This document shows positions 1 to 11,800 of a stretch of DNA of 64,000 nucleotides, one piece after another (the stretch's first letter is position 1; each line of letters starts with the position of its first letter). A program made the position numbers and the translations under genes. The stretch is taken from the NCBI GenBank assembly GCA_024036415.1, contig JAMWET010000169.1, positions 1-64,000 on the forward strand, given 5' to 3'. Origin of the DNA: Prochilodus magdalenae (taxonomy: Eukaryota; Chordata; Actinopteri; Characiformes; Prochilodontidae). Below the pieces are notes generated by a model, which saw only the letters and a program-made list of their open reading frames with translations, searched no databases and had not been told where the DNA came from.

Positions 1-394
1 GAAGGGGAAGGAAAAAAGGGGAAGAAGGAGAGGAGGGGGGGGGGGGAAGTGAGGGATATTAGGGAGATACGCCTTCGAGAAGAGTTCGATACAGCGATTT
101 TGAGCATTTTGGAGTGATTTTTATACTATTGGTCACATCATAGGGCCTCCTGTCACGTGATGTTTCCTTATTTGACGTTCTTTCTATCTATTGTACGATT
201 TTCGATTTGATACCACTCTCTGGATCATTCTGTTGGTGTCATTTGTATAGAATACGCCATTCACTCATCGACATTATTGCTTATCTGTCAATAACCTCTA
301 CACTAACTACTGATAGATATAACCCGTACTAAAGTTTTTCTTACTTACCGTATATTAACCCCAACACCTACATTATTCCCTACATTCATGATTC
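1..394. other. Left window edge, no gene seen
   Basis: Starts with a purine/poly-G tract (1-50), then AT-rich sequence without coding signal. Confidence 0.5.
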
Positions 395-1030
395 ATGGTT
401 TGTTCATTGCCCCCTTTAGGAGTTCGTGCCTTGTTAGTGTGCCATCCCTCTTTGGCTAGGATATGCGTAGAACCGTTACGACGACTGGCCCTTAAAAACT
501 GCATCGGAGTTCGGCCTAGAATGACTGAGAATGGTGTTCTTGCCAGACTTTTGTCTTTCCCACTTTTGTCTTGGTGGAGACGACCAACCAACCTGTTCAT
601 GGAGGCACCATGTCGCTACGTCCGATGCCTTGGTATTCCTCCCAACTGCACCCCTTCCCCCACACAATCTGCAGGAAGTTGTGTGAGACCGTTAGCTGCA
701 ATGGAAGGGGTTTATTCCCAAACACATTTGGGAACCTCTCAACTCCATGCCATTTCAAGAGGCTAAATCTCGGAATGCCCAGCAGAATGTGATCCACGCT
801 GCTGTTGGTTCTCCCTGCTGTACATCCTTGCCAAGCTAGAGCTTTCCCAAGTTTGGCCTACTGGAGCCGCACAGAAGGCATGTCGTTCACCACAACTAAT
901 TAGGATTCACAGCAGATCCAGCGTGCTGCTTTCGGTGGGTGGGGCCGGCTTTTGTGAGAAAGGCCGTCTGGAATTTCTTGTATACATCCCTTACTGGCCA
1001 ATATGGTCGTTTCGTACAGTAGAGGCAGCT
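395..1030 (+). mobile_element. Tc1-like element, copy 1 (eroded)
   Basis: Aligns by eye with copy 3 at 40535-41240: 'gaaccgttacgacgactggc', 'cttttgtcttggtggagacg' and 'tgttcatggaggcaccatg' correspond to its transposase segment. It also shares 'ctgcaggaa(g/c)t(t)gtgt' with copy 2. The reading frame is broken many times. The right boundary is uncertain. Confidence 0.5.
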
Positions 1031-1614
1031 GTTCCCAGTTAACCAGATAAGCTTGACTAAATGTTATGTCCTTTTACATGCTTTGAAAACACTCCCTGGA
1101 ATGTCTTTAGCAATCTCAGATGTCTATGTTTATCTGAACTGCCCAAAACCTGCTCACGTGGCAACCTCCGTTAGATTAGCTCCTGCAAACATCACAGTTC
1201 ACGCTCAGTCGCTTATAAAGCTATTGGCAAATAACCGTACCTATTCAGCTTTCAGCGCTGTAATAGCCTGAAGTCTGGAAGGAGCGCCGTCTCCAGGATG
1301 ACCGTATCCGTGGGTTATGGCTGTATGAGGGGATTGTTTCTCTCCATTTTGCGATTGACTGTCCTATCGGTGTTTCAGCTGGCCAGTAGGCTTGTGGGGA
1401 GACGAGCCCTCGCTGTAGCTGAGTCATGTTCCTTCTGTCCCCTGTAGTGTCTCTCGAGCGTGGTGAGGTATGCTGTGACTATTGTATGTGTATGATGCTG
1501 ATCACTGTATGTAGGTGGCGGACCTATAACAGTATCATAGCCCTGTGCAGTCTGTGCAGCCTGGGCTCTGTGTACGTGTATAAACTCTTAAGGAGGTGAA
1601 GAGACTCTAACTGG
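1030..1614. other. Unassigned spacer
   Basis: No gene, exon of cd2ap or known repeat recognised on either strand. Confidence 0.4.
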
Positions 1615-2377
1615 CTCTCGTGTGTGTATGTATGTGTGTGTGTGTGTGTATATGTGTGTGTATGTGTGTGTGTGTGTATGTATGTGTGTGTATGTGTATG
1701 TATGTGTGTGTGTGTGTGTGTATGTGTGTGTATGTGTGTGTATATGTGTGTATGTGTATGTATGTGTGTGTATGTGTGTGTAGTTGTTTTTTGTTTCTCT
1801 CTATCTGCTGTACTTTGCTCTTTGTTTCCTTTCCCTCCATTCTCTCTAATTTGTCGGTCTGTCTGTCTGTATTTATTTGGTCCTGTCTTGTCTGTCTGTC
1901 TGTCCTGTCTGTCTGTCTGTCTGTCTGTCTGTCCCTCTCCATCCTCCTCTGCTCTGTCTGTCTTTCTGTCTCTCTCTCTCTCCTCTCTTCTCTCTCTTCT
2001 CTCTTCTCTCTGTCTCCTGTTATGCTCTCCTTCCTCTTCCAGAGTCTCTTGATTTTGGCTCGTCATCTCTTCCTCTCTTCATCATTTCTCGATATCTCTA
2101 TCTATCCTTTGCCTCGTCTCCTCTTTTTCCTTTCATTGTATCTTTTTTCTCGCAGTCCTGTTTAGCTCGTCTCTTCTCTCTCCTCGTCTCTTCTCCTCTC
2201 TCTCTCTCCCTCAGTCTCTCTTTCTCCCTCCCTCTCGCTCTTCTTTCTCTCCCCCTGTCGTTGTGTACGATGTGTATTATGTGTAGTGGGATAATGAATA
2301 AGGAGTATGATACGGAGCTGTTTTGTTGTTTGAGGTGTTTTTGTAGCATACACACCCACACAATACACACACACAAA

Positions 2378-2410
<33 letters not shown>

Positions 2411-2500
2411 CACACACCACACACTCAGGAGAACATTGTGTTGCATATAACTGTTTGTTGTGTTGTGTTGAAGACTTTCATTGGCTAAAGCAATTGAGAG
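1615..2500. repeat. Microsatellite cluster (TG)n, (TCTG)n, (CT)n, (CA)n
   Basis: TG with TATG interruptions (1620-1782), TCTG tetramers (1855-1932), CT/TCC-rich tract (1935-2255) and CA/CT (2352-2420). Long open frames here encode only C-V or H-T or S-L repeats and are artefacts of the repeat. Confidence 0.9.
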
Positions 2501-2604
2501 ATCCTATTCACTACAGTCGGATTATATTACCTTCAGTATTTTTTTATCTTTCTTCCTTCCCCTGCTTCTTTTTCTCTGTTTGTTTCCTCTAATATACCCA
2601 ACAT

Positions 2605-3200
2605 CATACAGAAGTAGCCTGCACCCAAAATAAATCATCCGACAGGAAATGAAACTTGGTGGGGAGGTTTTGACCTCATGAGTACACTGCGAAATAATTC
2701 AGGTGTCTCGCCAAGGCTGCACAAGTGACAAGTGCCTAAGGGCGCCTTCTCACCCTTTACCTGAGTGACTATATGAGGTTTAACTGTACCTTTCTGTCTG
2801 TTATGACCTGTGCTGTTGCTGGTATCTGCCTTTGCGGACTGGATTAACAAGTTTGGAAAGCACTTCCAGCATTTTGGAGGAATTCAATATCGTCCAAATC
2901 TTTCACTCTCCCAGGAAGCGGGATTGTGGAGACCACCATGGTCTGTTTTTTGTCACAGGTTCACATTTCCAAAGGCCTGGTATCCTCCGAACCTTCACCC
3001 CTACCGCACAGTTTCTGCAGGAACTGTGTCAGAGTATTCAAGCCGCATGGGATTGGCTTATCGTAGAACACCACTAGGAACCTCCTACAACTCCATGCCG
3101 AGACGACCTGGCAAGCTAAATCCTGTCATCTCACCTTTTCCTCTTAGCAATATGTAATTCAGACACTTCCTTCTGGGTGCAGCTATTCTTTGATGATTGG
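2605..3200 (+). mobile_element. Tc1-like non-autonomous element, copy 2
   Basis: Bounded by 'gcctgcacccaaaat' on the left and 'cttccttctgggtgcagcta' on the right, an imperfect inverted repeat. It shares 'ccctaccgcacagtttctgcag', 'tattcaagccgcatgggat' and 'ctaggaacctcctacaactcc' type strings with copies 1, 3 and 4. The catalytic parts of the transposase are deleted. Confidence 0.6.
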
Positions 3201-3620
3201 TGTTTATACATATGGGATCAAAAGTATTGGGGAATACATACACATTACACCTACAGGAGCTTTTATGAGAGCCCTTTCTAAATCCATAGAACCTGAATCA
3301 GACCTGGTCCTCTTTCTGCAGCTAGAGCAGCTTCCACTCTGTGGTGCAGTGTGTCTGTGGACTTTCTTTCTGCCCATTCATCCCAAAGAAGCATTTGTGA
3401 GGTCGACACTGATGTTGGATGATAGGGCCTGGCTTGTTTCTCCGTTTCTAGTTTTCCAGAGGTGTTCAGTTAAGTTGAAGTCAGGCCTCTGTCAGGCAAG
3501 TCATTCATCAGCCCCAAAACCCTCCAACCGTACCTTTATAGACCTTGCCCGTGTGCACCGGGGCCAGTCAGGCTAGACAGAAAAGAGCCTCCCCCCAAAG
3601 TGTTCCTCCGCAGCCCATAG
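3200..3620 (-). mobile_element. Eroded Tc1/mariner transposon, transposase C-terminus
   Basis: The minus strand around 3540-3400 reads R-P-D-F-N-L-T-E-H-L-W-K, a decayed form of the Tc1 transposase S-P-D-L-N-P-I-E-H-L-W-D motif that carries the second catalytic aspartate. The rest of the frame is shifted and stop-ridden. The end near 3200-3235 ('aaaagtattggggaataca') resembles the terminal sequence of a common fish Tc1 group. This is a different subfamily from the four related copies listed below. Confidence 0.65.
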
Positions 3621-3985
3621 ATAGCACTCCTGCTCTGTCGGCCTTCCTTCACAGCATCAGCGTATCGACGGTCATTTCAGAAGTCATGATGGATAGTCAG
3701 CACTGGAGCACCTTGGACGTTGTGGATTTGGAATGGCTAGAATGTAGTAAACTTCTTTCTCTCCCTTCAGAACGAATGGAGGGTGAGAGGTGGTGCTGTC
3801 AGGAAGGTTTACTGTTGTTCTAAATGTGTAACAGGCCCGAAGAGGGATAGGGAGGAGACGAGAAGGAGAGGGAGCAGGAATGGAGGGAGAGAAAAAGGAG
3901 ATAATAAATAACTGCCCACATTAACTGTGGCTCGCGAGTGTTCTCTCAGTAGCCTGATATTGATTTCGCAGCCCACCTGCACCCA
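3620..3985. other. Unassigned spacer
   Basis: Contains a purine-rich stretch (3840-3905). It may include the eroded remainder of the Tc1 copy to its left. No gene seen. Confidence 0.4.
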
Positions 3986-4189
3986 CACACATGCTAACCA
4001 AACACGGAGCCATACGACCTCCACATAACCCAACATATACACACACAGACACACCGCAGACACACACACGCACACCCACACACACAGAAACACACATATA
4101 CTACCAAACACCGTCACTACGCAAACCCTGTTTTCCCCCCCCCCAAAAACAATTTTCCCCAACATATACACACTCACACACACACGCAA

Positions 4190-4224
<35 letters not shown>

Positions 4225-4800
4225 GACACACACACACACACACACAGAAACACACATATACTACCAAACACAGTCACCTACACACCTCCACATACCCCAA
4301 CATTACACCACAACCCGCAGACACCCACGCACACACACCACCACTACACACAGAAACACACATATACTACCAAACACAATATAGTCCCTACACACCTCCC
4401 ATACCCAACTATAACTACTCACACAGACACACACTACCCACATACCAACAGCGATAAACACACATATACTACCAAACCAGTTCACCTACACACCTCCATA
4501 CATACCAACATAGACACGCTCCGCAGACACACACAAGACCACACACACACCACACAAGAAACACACATTACTACCTAAACACAGTCACCTAACCTATCGC
4601 ACCTCCACATACCCAACATATATCACAACCGCAGACACACTCAGTTACGCACCCAACACAGGCGCCACACACTATCGCCAAACACACAGCGTACTACAAA
4701 CACAGTCTACCACGACATCCAAAAAAAAACAGTATAACCCCACATATTACACACGGCGACAACACACACACTACCCACACACACACAACACTCGGAAAGG
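3985..4800. repeat. CA-rich minisatellite, ~103-bp period
   Basis: The marker 'acacatatactaccaaacac' recurs with small changes at about 4092, 4252, 4357 and 4460, with a decayed copy near 4562. The steps are ~160, 105, 103 and 102 bp. The longer first step is explained by an added pure CA run (4190-4247). Shared sub-blocks are 'cacctccacatacccaacat' and 'gcagacacac'. Units decay toward 4800. It lies in or beyond cd2ap intron 10. Confidence 0.8.
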
Positions 4801-5762
4801 AAGATCGAAACACAACACAGATTCATATATGTTCATATAGTGTAAGACAAAAGTGGTTGAACACTGGGGGGATTAAATCAAGGGGCATTCAATGAAAAAT
4901 CATCACTACATTAGCTATTCTTTCCATTGTTCATAGTTTTCTATACTTTACTTAAAATCGGTCGTTACAAATGCTCTGAGTTCCTCTTTACCTTTCTGTG
5001 TACTTTTACAATACGTCACTGTTTTAGTGATTAGCGGTTGGTAGTCACTAGAGTTAGTTTGCCAGCTATGTATAAAATAACTGTACAAAAGTTTAACACG
5101 ATTGGGTTCATTTAGCTGCCCCGTCCCCCGCAAAAGACTTTCTATAAGTAAATCCAAAAATCTCCACTATTTAAAGAAATTAAAGGGAATATGTTTCCTA
5201 CACCAATACGCTTGATGAATGTTTTGTCATTTGGGGCACTGCCTCTTTTATTGGCCAGGAGTTAATTTACATTGAATGTATGTCTTGTTTTAAAATGCAA
5301 AACAATCAGTTACTGATAACCATACAAGCCACACGTGTGTTAATGGTCAATGAGGTTCAATTTCATCTTTGTTACTCTAACACCAATCGACTTGGGTTTA
5401 TATTCTCTACACTTCAGTAGAGCAATCAGTTGGAAATGAGCCTGTACTGTGGTGGGCACAACTGATTAACTCTTTAAAGCTTGCTTGCTATGCTAGTATT
5501 AGGTTGACTAGCAGGCTACAGGTTCAGACACTACAGAACATGTTGAACTTTGGATTACTGTAGTTCCATCTAAACTTGCACCAGTATAGGTTAAGTAGAA
5601 TCAAACATATCCTCTGAATCTGCCCTATTCCAACATATAATGCAGTAATATCTGAGGAGAAGTTCTGAACATGAGCACAAATCTTAGTTAACACATCACA
5701 TCATAACAGTACATCCTTATGGAAAACATTTTGCTTGTGCAAAAGAAATAAAAGCGCTTTAC
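4800..5762 (-). other. cd2ap: cd2ap intron 10 (start), no further exon seen
   Basis: On the minus strand I looked for the expected proline-rich and coiled-coil exons here and down to position 1 and found none. The intron therefore probably runs out of the window through the repeat-rich left end. Confidence 0.55.
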
Positions 5763-5816
5763 CTCTTCAGGTTCTTGTTTGGGAGACTGCTTTATGGACC
5801 CTTTGGATACAACTCC
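5763..5816 (-). CDS. cd2ap: cd2ap exon 10 (start of the proline-rich region)
   Basis: 54 nt, acceptor ATTTAG and donor GTAAAG, phase 0 at both ends, residues 365-382: [18 protein letters not shown]. It follows SH3-C where human CD2AP enters its lysine- and proline-rich region. The sequence is not well conserved, so the call depends on splice signals and phase. It is the last cd2ap exon I can find. Confidence 0.7.
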
Positions 5817-8800
5817 CTAAATAACAAGAAAGATGAAATACTCTTTGAAATTAAAAGGTTCAATTATGAAACAGTAACGAAAACAATCCAAGTAACAGGA
5901 CAGAACTGACATTCTAATTTACATTTACACAGCCCAGTGAACGTCAATGATGTGCTAATGCCAAGCAGAACATCACACTGGGCAAGCCACTCTATAGGTT
6001 CATGGATAATAAAGACAAAAATAAGGCCTGCTTAGACAGGCTAATTAGCTGTCAAGGGAGACCATATGGTGCAGCCCTCATTACTTGCATTTTACCTCTT
6101 TGTCTGCCTCTGAAATCAGTGCTACAAAGTTGTCAGGGAACACTCCTTCTTTGCCATTCAGTTCCCCTCTCCACCAACCTGGCTCCCCTGTGTCCTACAA
6201 CAGTCCAAACGGGCACAGTGTAAGCAAACATTTGAATTCCACGTTTAATTTGGCAAACTGCTTATCACTTATTGATTAAATGACATGCTGTCTGAATAAT
6301 GATACCTGTATTAAATATATGTGATTATCACATCCATGTTAACTTAATTACTAAACTTTTTTTGTAGTTGTTGCTCCAGCACTGGCCACAAGGGGGAGGT
6401 AACGTGTAAATAATTGCAACAAGCTTCTAATTTTACCCTGCTTTCTTTTACTGACAAGTGATTTACAAATACCCTGCCCATCTAATACACCACCAACAGG
6501 TTTTAGAATTGTAATAATAAACCTCTTATACTAACTGGCTGTTAATTGGCAGCTGGCTGACAGGACCAACACTGCTTTCTATCAGTAAACTTCATAGAGC
6601 CAGACGCCTAAGAAAGTTTCCACCGGACAGGAAGCACAGCATTACAAAGGACTTCATCTTCCTCCCACCTTGGATCCTTCTGCTACTGTTTATTGCTATT
6701 AGAGAGGTCTGCTGTACTCCCATCCACTTAACATCATGCTTACACAATCAAGTCTGAGAAATATTACTGTGGTTACTGGTGGTAATCGGCCAAAACAATC
6801 CAGCGGCATGTAGAGGCACTTAGTGGTAGAATCATTTAGCAACTTTACAAGGGGCATACAGCCTGAGTCGCCAGATTGTATACAGATGGCTAAGAAAAGA
6901 AGAATAATGCTATTTCCACTGCAGCTGTTTTTGTATCTTTTACACTTATTACGATACCATGGTCAGAAGCAATACAGAAGCTTGTGGCCATGTCCTTGAA
7001 ACAAGTCCTGCTGTTTTTTTTTATAAACACAATCAAGAAGATTGCATATATTTCATGTTTAAAAGAGAATCATGCAAAAAGAGCAAACATAATGCTTTTC
7101 GGGGGCCTTTCAGATATCAGTCAGTCTGTTTAACTTACCTTGCTAAGTAAATGAATCACGTCACCTTCCTTAAAGCCCAGCTCATCCTGATTCATAGCTT
7201 CATAAAGAAATGTAGCCCTACAGTATTCCTTAACTGTAAACAGGAAGGAAAAACACATTAGCATGTAACATGCAATCAAAGGTGACAATGTGTCAATGCT
7301 CTGCACCACAAGAATGTATCTACTGTATGTACCATCACTGTATGTCCATCAATGACTGGCGAAACTCAGACCAAGTACATTGTATTGTCATAAGTAAACT
7401 ATTACTATTAATACTAAATGTTCCCCAATAGCCAAAAGTCTTAATGTAACAACCAAATCAAGTTAGTAGTAACCTAACTACACCACACTTCCAACATCAT
7501 AACACAGAATGTATGCCAATATACGTACATTGTTTTTTAACTTGACATGGTCAAATGTTTAGGTGAACATTTTTCACACAGATTCTGGATGTTATAATGT
7601 TTACTTGCACTGTTAGGTATAGATTAGTCATGTGCGGTCTGAACCTTACATCAGAGTATCTGTATAAGTTAATAAATGAATATTTGGTTGGCTGCCGTAG
7701 ACACTACTGTGGACAAAATTAAAGTAGGGCTGCAGGCTTACTTTTCTGGTAAAAGCACAACAAGCATTACAATTTAGTCACCTTCAGCAGCATACAAAGA
7801 GACACATTTCAAAATGTTTAATCATTCAAAACTACCCAAGGGTGAACCAGTAGCTTTGGTCAAATTAATCAACCTTTCAAATAATGTCCTGAAGTGAAGA
7901 GAATGGCTATTTTACAGAGAATACAGTTTTGCACATTTGAACAATTCCTGTTCATTTGCTGAATTTGAACATATCTGGTATGTGAAAAAGTTATGTTGCG
8001 TTTTTAAATTTGGAGAATGGCCATACTAGGTTTCAAGCTTTTGCATATGACTATATATAAGTGTAGCATTACATACATAATACAACAAGTAGAATACATA
8101 CACAGAGTCACAACCACAAGGAAACTCACCAAACAGGTGTTCACCATTCAGCATTCAAATATTTGTGCCTGGAAGGGTTAACTAAACAGGATTACATCCC
8201 TAATATACTCTGCCATTAACCCAAAACATTGTTTTAGACATTCTGGGTGCCATTCTTTTTCTGTCTTTAAGGGTTTAAAAACACAACTCTTTGATCCTGA
8301 GCTCTAAAAGCATGACAGCATCCAGGCCAGACACTTACCCTTTCCTTTGCTTTCCCCATCTTTCTCCACTTTCGGAGCGTCTGGTGTGCTCAAATGGGTG
8401 GGTTTAGCAGCAGATGGTAATGATGGGATTGGCTGAAATTAAGCAGAAGCATAAATAGGTTTAATGCACAGACAGCCACACAAAATTTATACATGCATGC
8501 AATCCCCTTCCCTGAGACATGTCAAGGGGTGGCATGGTTGGAGCAGAGGGGTCAAGATAATACACTTGTACAAACCACCCATTAAACACTCACACTCTAT
8601 TAAGGGGAGAAAGAAAGAATGGCAGGAGGTGGTTTACTATTTAAAGAAGGAGAGTTCACCATTTACTAATGTATTGCTTTACCCATTAGTCCTTGACTGA
8701 TACCATAACTGACAAATCAGCATTTAATCCGTATATGGAAAAACAGACGCTCCGTGTTCTAAAAGTAGACTATGATGATTGCTCCTAAATTGTACCCAAG

Positions 8801-11800
8801 ACTAACCTTTTCCATTTTCAAAGCAAAAAATAATGACAGAGAACACTCTTCCCTCATAAGAGTGTTAACTGTGTTATTGGCATGTTGTTTCTAAGCGAGC
8901 AAGCTTAGATATTCTACTCCAGAAGTGTCACCACATGTGCAGGTCAAAATAAAGGGGAGGTGGGGTCATGCTTGAGAGCTGGGAAGTGGCTGCCTTCAAC
9001 AATGAGCTCCAGGAATAAGGCTGCTTTGCAAAAGGAAGGGCTCACAATGGAACTGCCTGCCTTGCACTACTCCCAGGACTTGAGCAAATATTGGCATGAC
9101 TTCCAGTAATGCAGTTACACCTGTAATTACGCTTCCCCGTTACAGCGCCCACAGCTATATGAAGCAAGCAGCTCTCAAGATAGGAGTGATTACATTTGAA
9201 CATAACACAACATACTGTAGAAAAGCTTTCCATAATAAGGAAAAACGACTTTTTTTTTAAATATAAAGCTTTTTTATGTATGTAAACATATCGCTACACA
9301 CTACACACAGTCCACATATGGAAACCGCAATCACATTTTTGTAATGTCACATAAAACCATGTGTTTACATATATCTGTCTATTACGCCTGCAAAGGTTTA
9401 ACCCCACCCATTCACTCTGATGGTAAAGGGAGTGTTTTAACCTGTAATGTTATCTGAATTTAGTGCAATACAGGGCAGCCAAAAACAAAGATTATTTACA
9501 CAAAGGGTATTGCACAACTTTAATTCTTTTTTATGGTGACAGTATGATTAAAGTGGAGTTTACATTGAATGCAGCTGAGCAGTAGCATTTTTGTGAGATA
9601 ACCAAGCTATAAACAATAAACAATAAAAGCCAACACACTCACTGACCACCTTCTTGTATCTAGACATACTGTCCGCTTTATAAACTCTACTTTGTTCTTC
9701 TACAATCACAGACTGTGGTCCATCTGATTCGATTTTACCCTGGTCTTCAGCGGTCAGGGCTCCCACAGGACCACCATAGGGCAGGTATTATTTTGATTGT
9801 GGATCGTTCACAACACTGCAGTGCTTGAGTGTTTGAACACCTCAATGTCACTGCTGGACTAAAAAAACTCCACCAACCAAAACTATCCAGACAACTATCC
9901 AGAGTCCTGTGGCAGCACCCTGTGGGCACTGATGAAGAACTAGAGGATTACAAACTGTGCAGCAATAGATAAGCTAACATCTCTGACTTTATATCTACAA
10001 GGTGGACCAGCAAGTTAGGAATGTCTTATAGAGGGAACTGTAAGCGGACACAGTGTTTAAACACTCCAGCAGCACTGCTATGTCTGACCCACTCACACCT
10101 GCACAAAACACACTGTCACTGCAGTGTTGAGAATGATCAACCACCCAAATAATATGTGCTCTGTGATTATCCTGTGGGTGTCCTGACCATTGAAGAACAG
10201 GGTGAAAGGGGATTTACAAAATATACAGAGATTCAGAGTGACTACAGTCTGCATCTGGAGAGCTACAAAGTATATGGTAAGTACAGCTGAAAACACTTCA
10301 GCAAAATACAAGGTAATATTTCAGATGTTTCCTAATCAAGTGGCCACTAGGCGTAAAACTTGACTACTCTGGACAATAGTTGAGGTGACCTTAGCAGAAA
10401 TCTCAGTAGCTTTAACACAAAACCTTACCCTACACCAAGCTACACAAGGTGCTGCCAGTTGTACATATTTTTAAACATATGACAGTGTATAATATACTGT
10501 AGATACAAGTGAGAAACCATGTTTACAGTAAGAGACAAATTAATGAAAAAAACAGACACAAACGAATGAACAGTGTGAATGTAATTCTAGCAAAGTCTAT
10601 CCAGATACAATCTGGAAATGAATCTCAAGATATTGCACTAACAAGCACTAAATTTGTAACATTGTAAACATTTAGCAGTTTTACCAGCTGTAAGCTATGC
10701 AGTGCTGCTTCTTTAGCTTTTCTACTGTTTTGACTGGTGGTGTGTATGCAGTGCAGCTTACTTTTTCTTTCTTCTCTTCAGACTCTGATGGCAGTCGAAC
10801 TCTCAGCTTCACCGAACCTTCACGGAAAATATCTCCAAAGCCGACCCCTTTGATCTTTTTGGGCTGTGCGATGACACCATTTCCAGGTTGAGGGGAAACA
10901 GGACTCATGAGCTCATCTTTGCTGTCTGTGGTTACACACACACAAACACACACACACACGCAGACACACACAACAATTATTTGTTTCTGTGAAAGGGAAG
11001 TATCAACATGTGCTAGAGGTAGGCAATATGGCAGAAATAACACCATTACACCTTACAATACAAGATAAGTGTCACGTTAGGAGCTGCAATAAACATTCAA
11101 ATATCTGACCTGTTTATTACTCACTTACTTTGTAGGAGTGTCTGATTATCAAGCTCTCTACACTGGACTCAAGATTGAGATTTGGCACAGCTTGCGAAAC
11201 TCTTATTTTGAGGGGATCAGTATCAGTTTAAAGTCCAAGTGCAGTCAAAATTATTTTCTTTCTGTTCCAGACTGCTAGCCAGTTAGCTAGCAAGTTCTCA
11301 CAAAAACATATGGTGACCTTATTTATGTTCTAGGAATAACCAATGACCCTACACCAATATAAGTATAAAGAATTCACATATATTAAAGTTTAGATGTAAA
11401 CAAAGTTATTCAGAGTGGTGTGAAATGATCTGTTCTAGACAAGCATACTGAATCAGGGCTGTGTAGAGAGGTGGTGATAGGAACCCGAAGAGTTTAATGC
11501 ATCCAAAAACTTGTTCACAGAAGTTATTACAAAAAGGAGGCATGAATATGATGCATAATCCCTCAGTCATTGGTTCATGACAGTTCTGAGAGAAGATTTT
11601 GGCCTAAAACATCTTTAATTCCATTTATGGTAGAGAGGTACATCCAAGGCACTGTAAGGAAAAATAGTTTTTTCAGATTGACTATTATTGGTCGGAACTT
11701 TGTTGGAGCTGTTCTGAAGCACATTCTGCATACTGGTCTGCTCATGTCTTTTGGCTTTCCATCCTTATTTGCACCAAAGTTAAAACATGTCCACACAGCA

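Noticed and set aside
1524..2488. Long open frames (up to ~200 codons) on both strands
   Set aside because: They translate TG, CA, TCTG and CT microsatellites into C-V, H-T, T-D-R-Q and S-L repeats; there is no protein family signal.
3809..4578. Open frames of 152 and 195 codons on opposite strands
   Set aside because: Products of the CA-rich minisatellite (H-T and V-C repeats).
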